Source of the DNA: a bacterium
GTDB lineage: Bacteria; Eremiobacterota; Eremiobacteria; Baltobacterales; Baltobacteraceae
Length of the DNA: 7,919 nt
NCBI GenBank assembly: GCA_021784715.1
Contig: JAJYHP010000136.1
Span: 1-7,919, forward strand
Direction of reading: 5' to 3'
In this document: positions 6,544-7,919 of the stretch, piece by piece
Numbering within the stretch: position 1 is the first letter of the stretch
How the letters are laid out: each line of letters begins with the position of its first letter
Notes under the pieces: model-generated
Told to the model about the DNA's origin: nothing
The model's database searches: none
Seen by the model: the letters and a program-made list of their open reading frames with translations, nothing else
Made by a program: the position numbers and the translations under genes

Positions 6544-7339
6544 CCGACGCCGGCGTTTCAACCTCAGCCCGCATCTGCCGCCATCCACGCAAATTCGCAT
6601 GTGCCCCGGCCGCCGGCGTCGCCACGTGCTCGAACGGACTGAGATGGTGCTGCTCCATGAGGCGCTCGCAGAGGTCGAGATCTTTAGAACGATCTCTCGA
6701 ACCGTCGTGCGTAAGATAGGAGACGCGCGCGCATCGAGCGGCGCTCACACGCTTGCGAAGCTCGATATCGAGATCGCGCTCGTCTTCTTGTAGCAACGGG
6801 GTGTGCCACTCGCCCGGAGCCAGCGGCCTCGGCTCGTGGCTCTCGTATGCCGCCCGCATGTTCAGCGCGATCTCGCGAATCTCGGGCTGCGCTTGCGGCG
6901 TGCAGCGAAGTGCGAAAAAATTCGACCATTCCGTCGCGGTGACGATGACGGTATGCCAGAGAAACGGCTCGAGCAAACGGTTGAGAACCTGTTTGTGCAC
7001 CTGGAGCGTCTGCAGTTCACGAACGGCTTCCACGGCTTCATCGCGCGCGCGCAACCAGGCTCGCTCGGCGATCCGCACGGCTTCGAGATCGAGCAGCGAG
7101 GCCGCCGCCATTCCCGGTTGATTCCGTCCCCATTCCAGCGGCAGAACCGGATCGACGAGTACGCGCTCGATGAGCTTCGAGGTCGGTATCGCGCGCGAAC
7201 TCGCACTATTCCGTGAAAACTGCCGATGCGTGTTGAACTCAGCCAGCACGAAGCGGGGAAAGCAGACCTCCATCGTGGTCAAGCGTTCCCCCGTCGGTGC
7301 GAGCGAATCGAGGAGAATTTTCGCGCTGTAGCCGGCCAC
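6521..7339 (-). CDS. thyX: Divergent FAD-dependent thymidylate synthase (ThyX-like)
   Basis: The 272-aa product resembles the long ThyX variant. ThyX makes dTMP from dUMP with FAD, NADPH and methylene-tetrahydrofolate. The signature RHRxxSxNExSxRY appears in altered form as THRQFSRNSASSRA (37-50): the core H38-R39, S42, N44, S47 and R49 are kept, while the first Arg, the Glu and the final Tyr are replaced. Further landmarks are KQVLNRLLEPF (116-126), TATEWSNFFALR (134-145), AQPEIRE (150-156) and SPFEH (234-238). The start is GTG 7339, 4 nt after the ftsZ stop; a later ATG codon (M23) would cut off the first strand. No strong Shine-Dalgarno site is seen, so reinitiation after ftsZ is likely. 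No thyA is visible in the window, so whether this is the only thymidylate synthase is unknown. Family assignment is good; activity of the altered motif is inferred. Confidence 0.85.
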   Translation of the reverse strand: MAGYSAKILLDSLAPTGERLTTMEVCFPRFVLAEFNTHRQFSRNSASSRAIPTSKLIERVLVDPVLPLEWGRNQPGMAAASLLDLEAVRIAERAWLRARDEAVEAVRELQTLQVHKQVLNRLLEPFLWHTVIVTATEWSNFFALRCTPQAQPEIREIALNMRAAYESHEPRPLAPGEWHTPLLQEDERDLDIELRKRVSAARCARVSYLTHDGSRDRSKDLDLCERLMEQHHLSPFEHVATPAAGAHANLRGWRQMRAEVETPASVTRSAVA

Positions 7340-7343
7340 GCGT

Positions 7344-7919
7344 CTAGCCCCCGCGATAGCGGAGGAAGGCTGGAACCTCGATGTCGTCCATATTTACCGG
7401 CGCGACCGTCTCGATGCGCGTGCTTTCAAAGCCGAACCCCGTCGATTCGGTGCGTCGGATCGGCCCAAACCCGGCCGCGAGTACCGTCACGCGAACGCGT
7501 CCCTGAAGATTCGGATCGAGGCTGGCACCGAAGATGATCTGCGCATCGGGGTCGACGCTACGGCTAATCATCTCGGCGGCCTCGTTCACTTCGTACATCG
7601 AGAGATCGCTACCGCCGGTGATATTGAGAATAACGCCGCGCGCGCCGTCGATCGTCGTGTCGAGCAACGGTGAAGCGATCGCCTTCTGTGCGGCATCCGC
7701 GGCGCGATGCTCTCCCGAACCTTCGCCGATCCCCATCATCGCCGTGCCGGCGTCGGTCATCACGGCCTTCACGTCGGCGAAATCGAGGTTGATCAACCCC
7801 GGCTGCGTGATGAGATCGCTGATACCGGCGATCCCTTGACGGAGCACGTCGTCGGCGAAACTGAAGGCTTCGTTTAACGGCGTCTTCTTCTCGATGACCT
7901 GGAATATCCGCTCGTTGGG
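7344..7919 (-). CDS. ftsZ: Cell division protein FtsZ, C-terminal part (5' end outside window)
   Basis: The frame is open to the window edge, giving 191 C-terminal residues of FtsZ, the tubulin-like GTPase that forms the division ring at the inner membrane. Visible features: PNERIFQVIEKKTPLNEAF at the edge; ADDVLRQGI; the T7 synergy loop GLINLDFADV (41-50) with D46 and D49, which completes the GTPase site of the neighbouring subunit; GEGSGEHRAADAA (65-77); ITGGSDLSMYEVNEAA (100-115); and the core-ending strand RVRVTVLAAGF (141-151). A short variable linker of about 26 residues then leads to the conserved C-terminal peptide DDIEVPAFLRYRGG (178-191), which binds FtsA-type anchors. The GTP-binding N-terminal half lies outside the window. 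thyX follows after 4 nt. The linker is at the short end for FtsZ proteins. Confidence 0.97.
   Translation of the reverse strand, partial: PNERIFQVIEKKTPLNEAFSFADDVLRQGIAGISDLITQPGLINLDFADVKAVMTDAGTAMMGIGEGSGEHRAADAAQKAIASPLLDTTIDGARGVILNITGGSDLSMYEVNEAAEMISRSVDPDAQIIFGASLDPNLQGRVRVTVLAAGFGPIRRTESTGFGFESTRIETVAPVNMDDIEVPAFLRYRGG

Overview
The window comes from a GC-rich bacterial chromosome (about 60% GC by eye) with tightly packed housekeeping and metabolic genes. GTG is used as a start alongside ATG, and strong Shine-Dalgarno sites are few. Recognisable content includes a Thermus/Rickettsia-type isocitrate dehydrogenase with an extra C-terminal domain, an EgtB/FGE-like non-heme iron enzyme, a B12-binding-type protein without a signal peptide, a short aldehyde-dehydrogenase-like protein, a lone EAL protein, and a ftsZ-thyX pair. 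This mix would fit a poorly cultured soil lineage (Eremiobacterota or a relative is my low-confidence guess). I see no mobile element, CRISPR array, rRNA or tRNA.

Layout. (1) 1-3462, plus strand: the 3' part of an EgtB-like gene, then icd after a 50-nt gap holding a possible stem-loop, then a cobalamin-binding-type protein starting 1 nt after the icd stop with a good ribosome binding site. (2) 3513-4127, minus strand: a histidine phosphatase, convergent with the previous gene and divergent from the next. (3) 4128-4223: a 96-nt divergent intergenic region with a perfect 15-bp hyphenated palindrome, a candidate operator. (4) 4224-6543, plus strand: a three-gene run of a half-length ALDH-like protein, a class II aldolase whose start overlaps the ALDH stop, and an EAL-domain c-di-GMP phosphodiesterase 8 nt later. 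(5) 6521-7919, minus strand: ftsZ (3' part, running off the window) followed 4 nt later by a divergent thyX, whose end overlaps the EAL gene tail-to-tail by 23 nt.

Functionally, icd feeds 2-oxoglutarate and reducing power to central metabolism. The half-ALDH and aldolase look like one aldehyde/sugar-phosphate unit because their translation is physically coupled. ftsZ-thyX joins cell division to dTMP supply. The strongest point of novelty is the ALDH-like protein. It has a proper start and stop and a clean operon position, but it lacks the whole catalytic half, and the usual cofactor-site residues in the remaining half are replaced. I see no obviously new defence or mobile system here.
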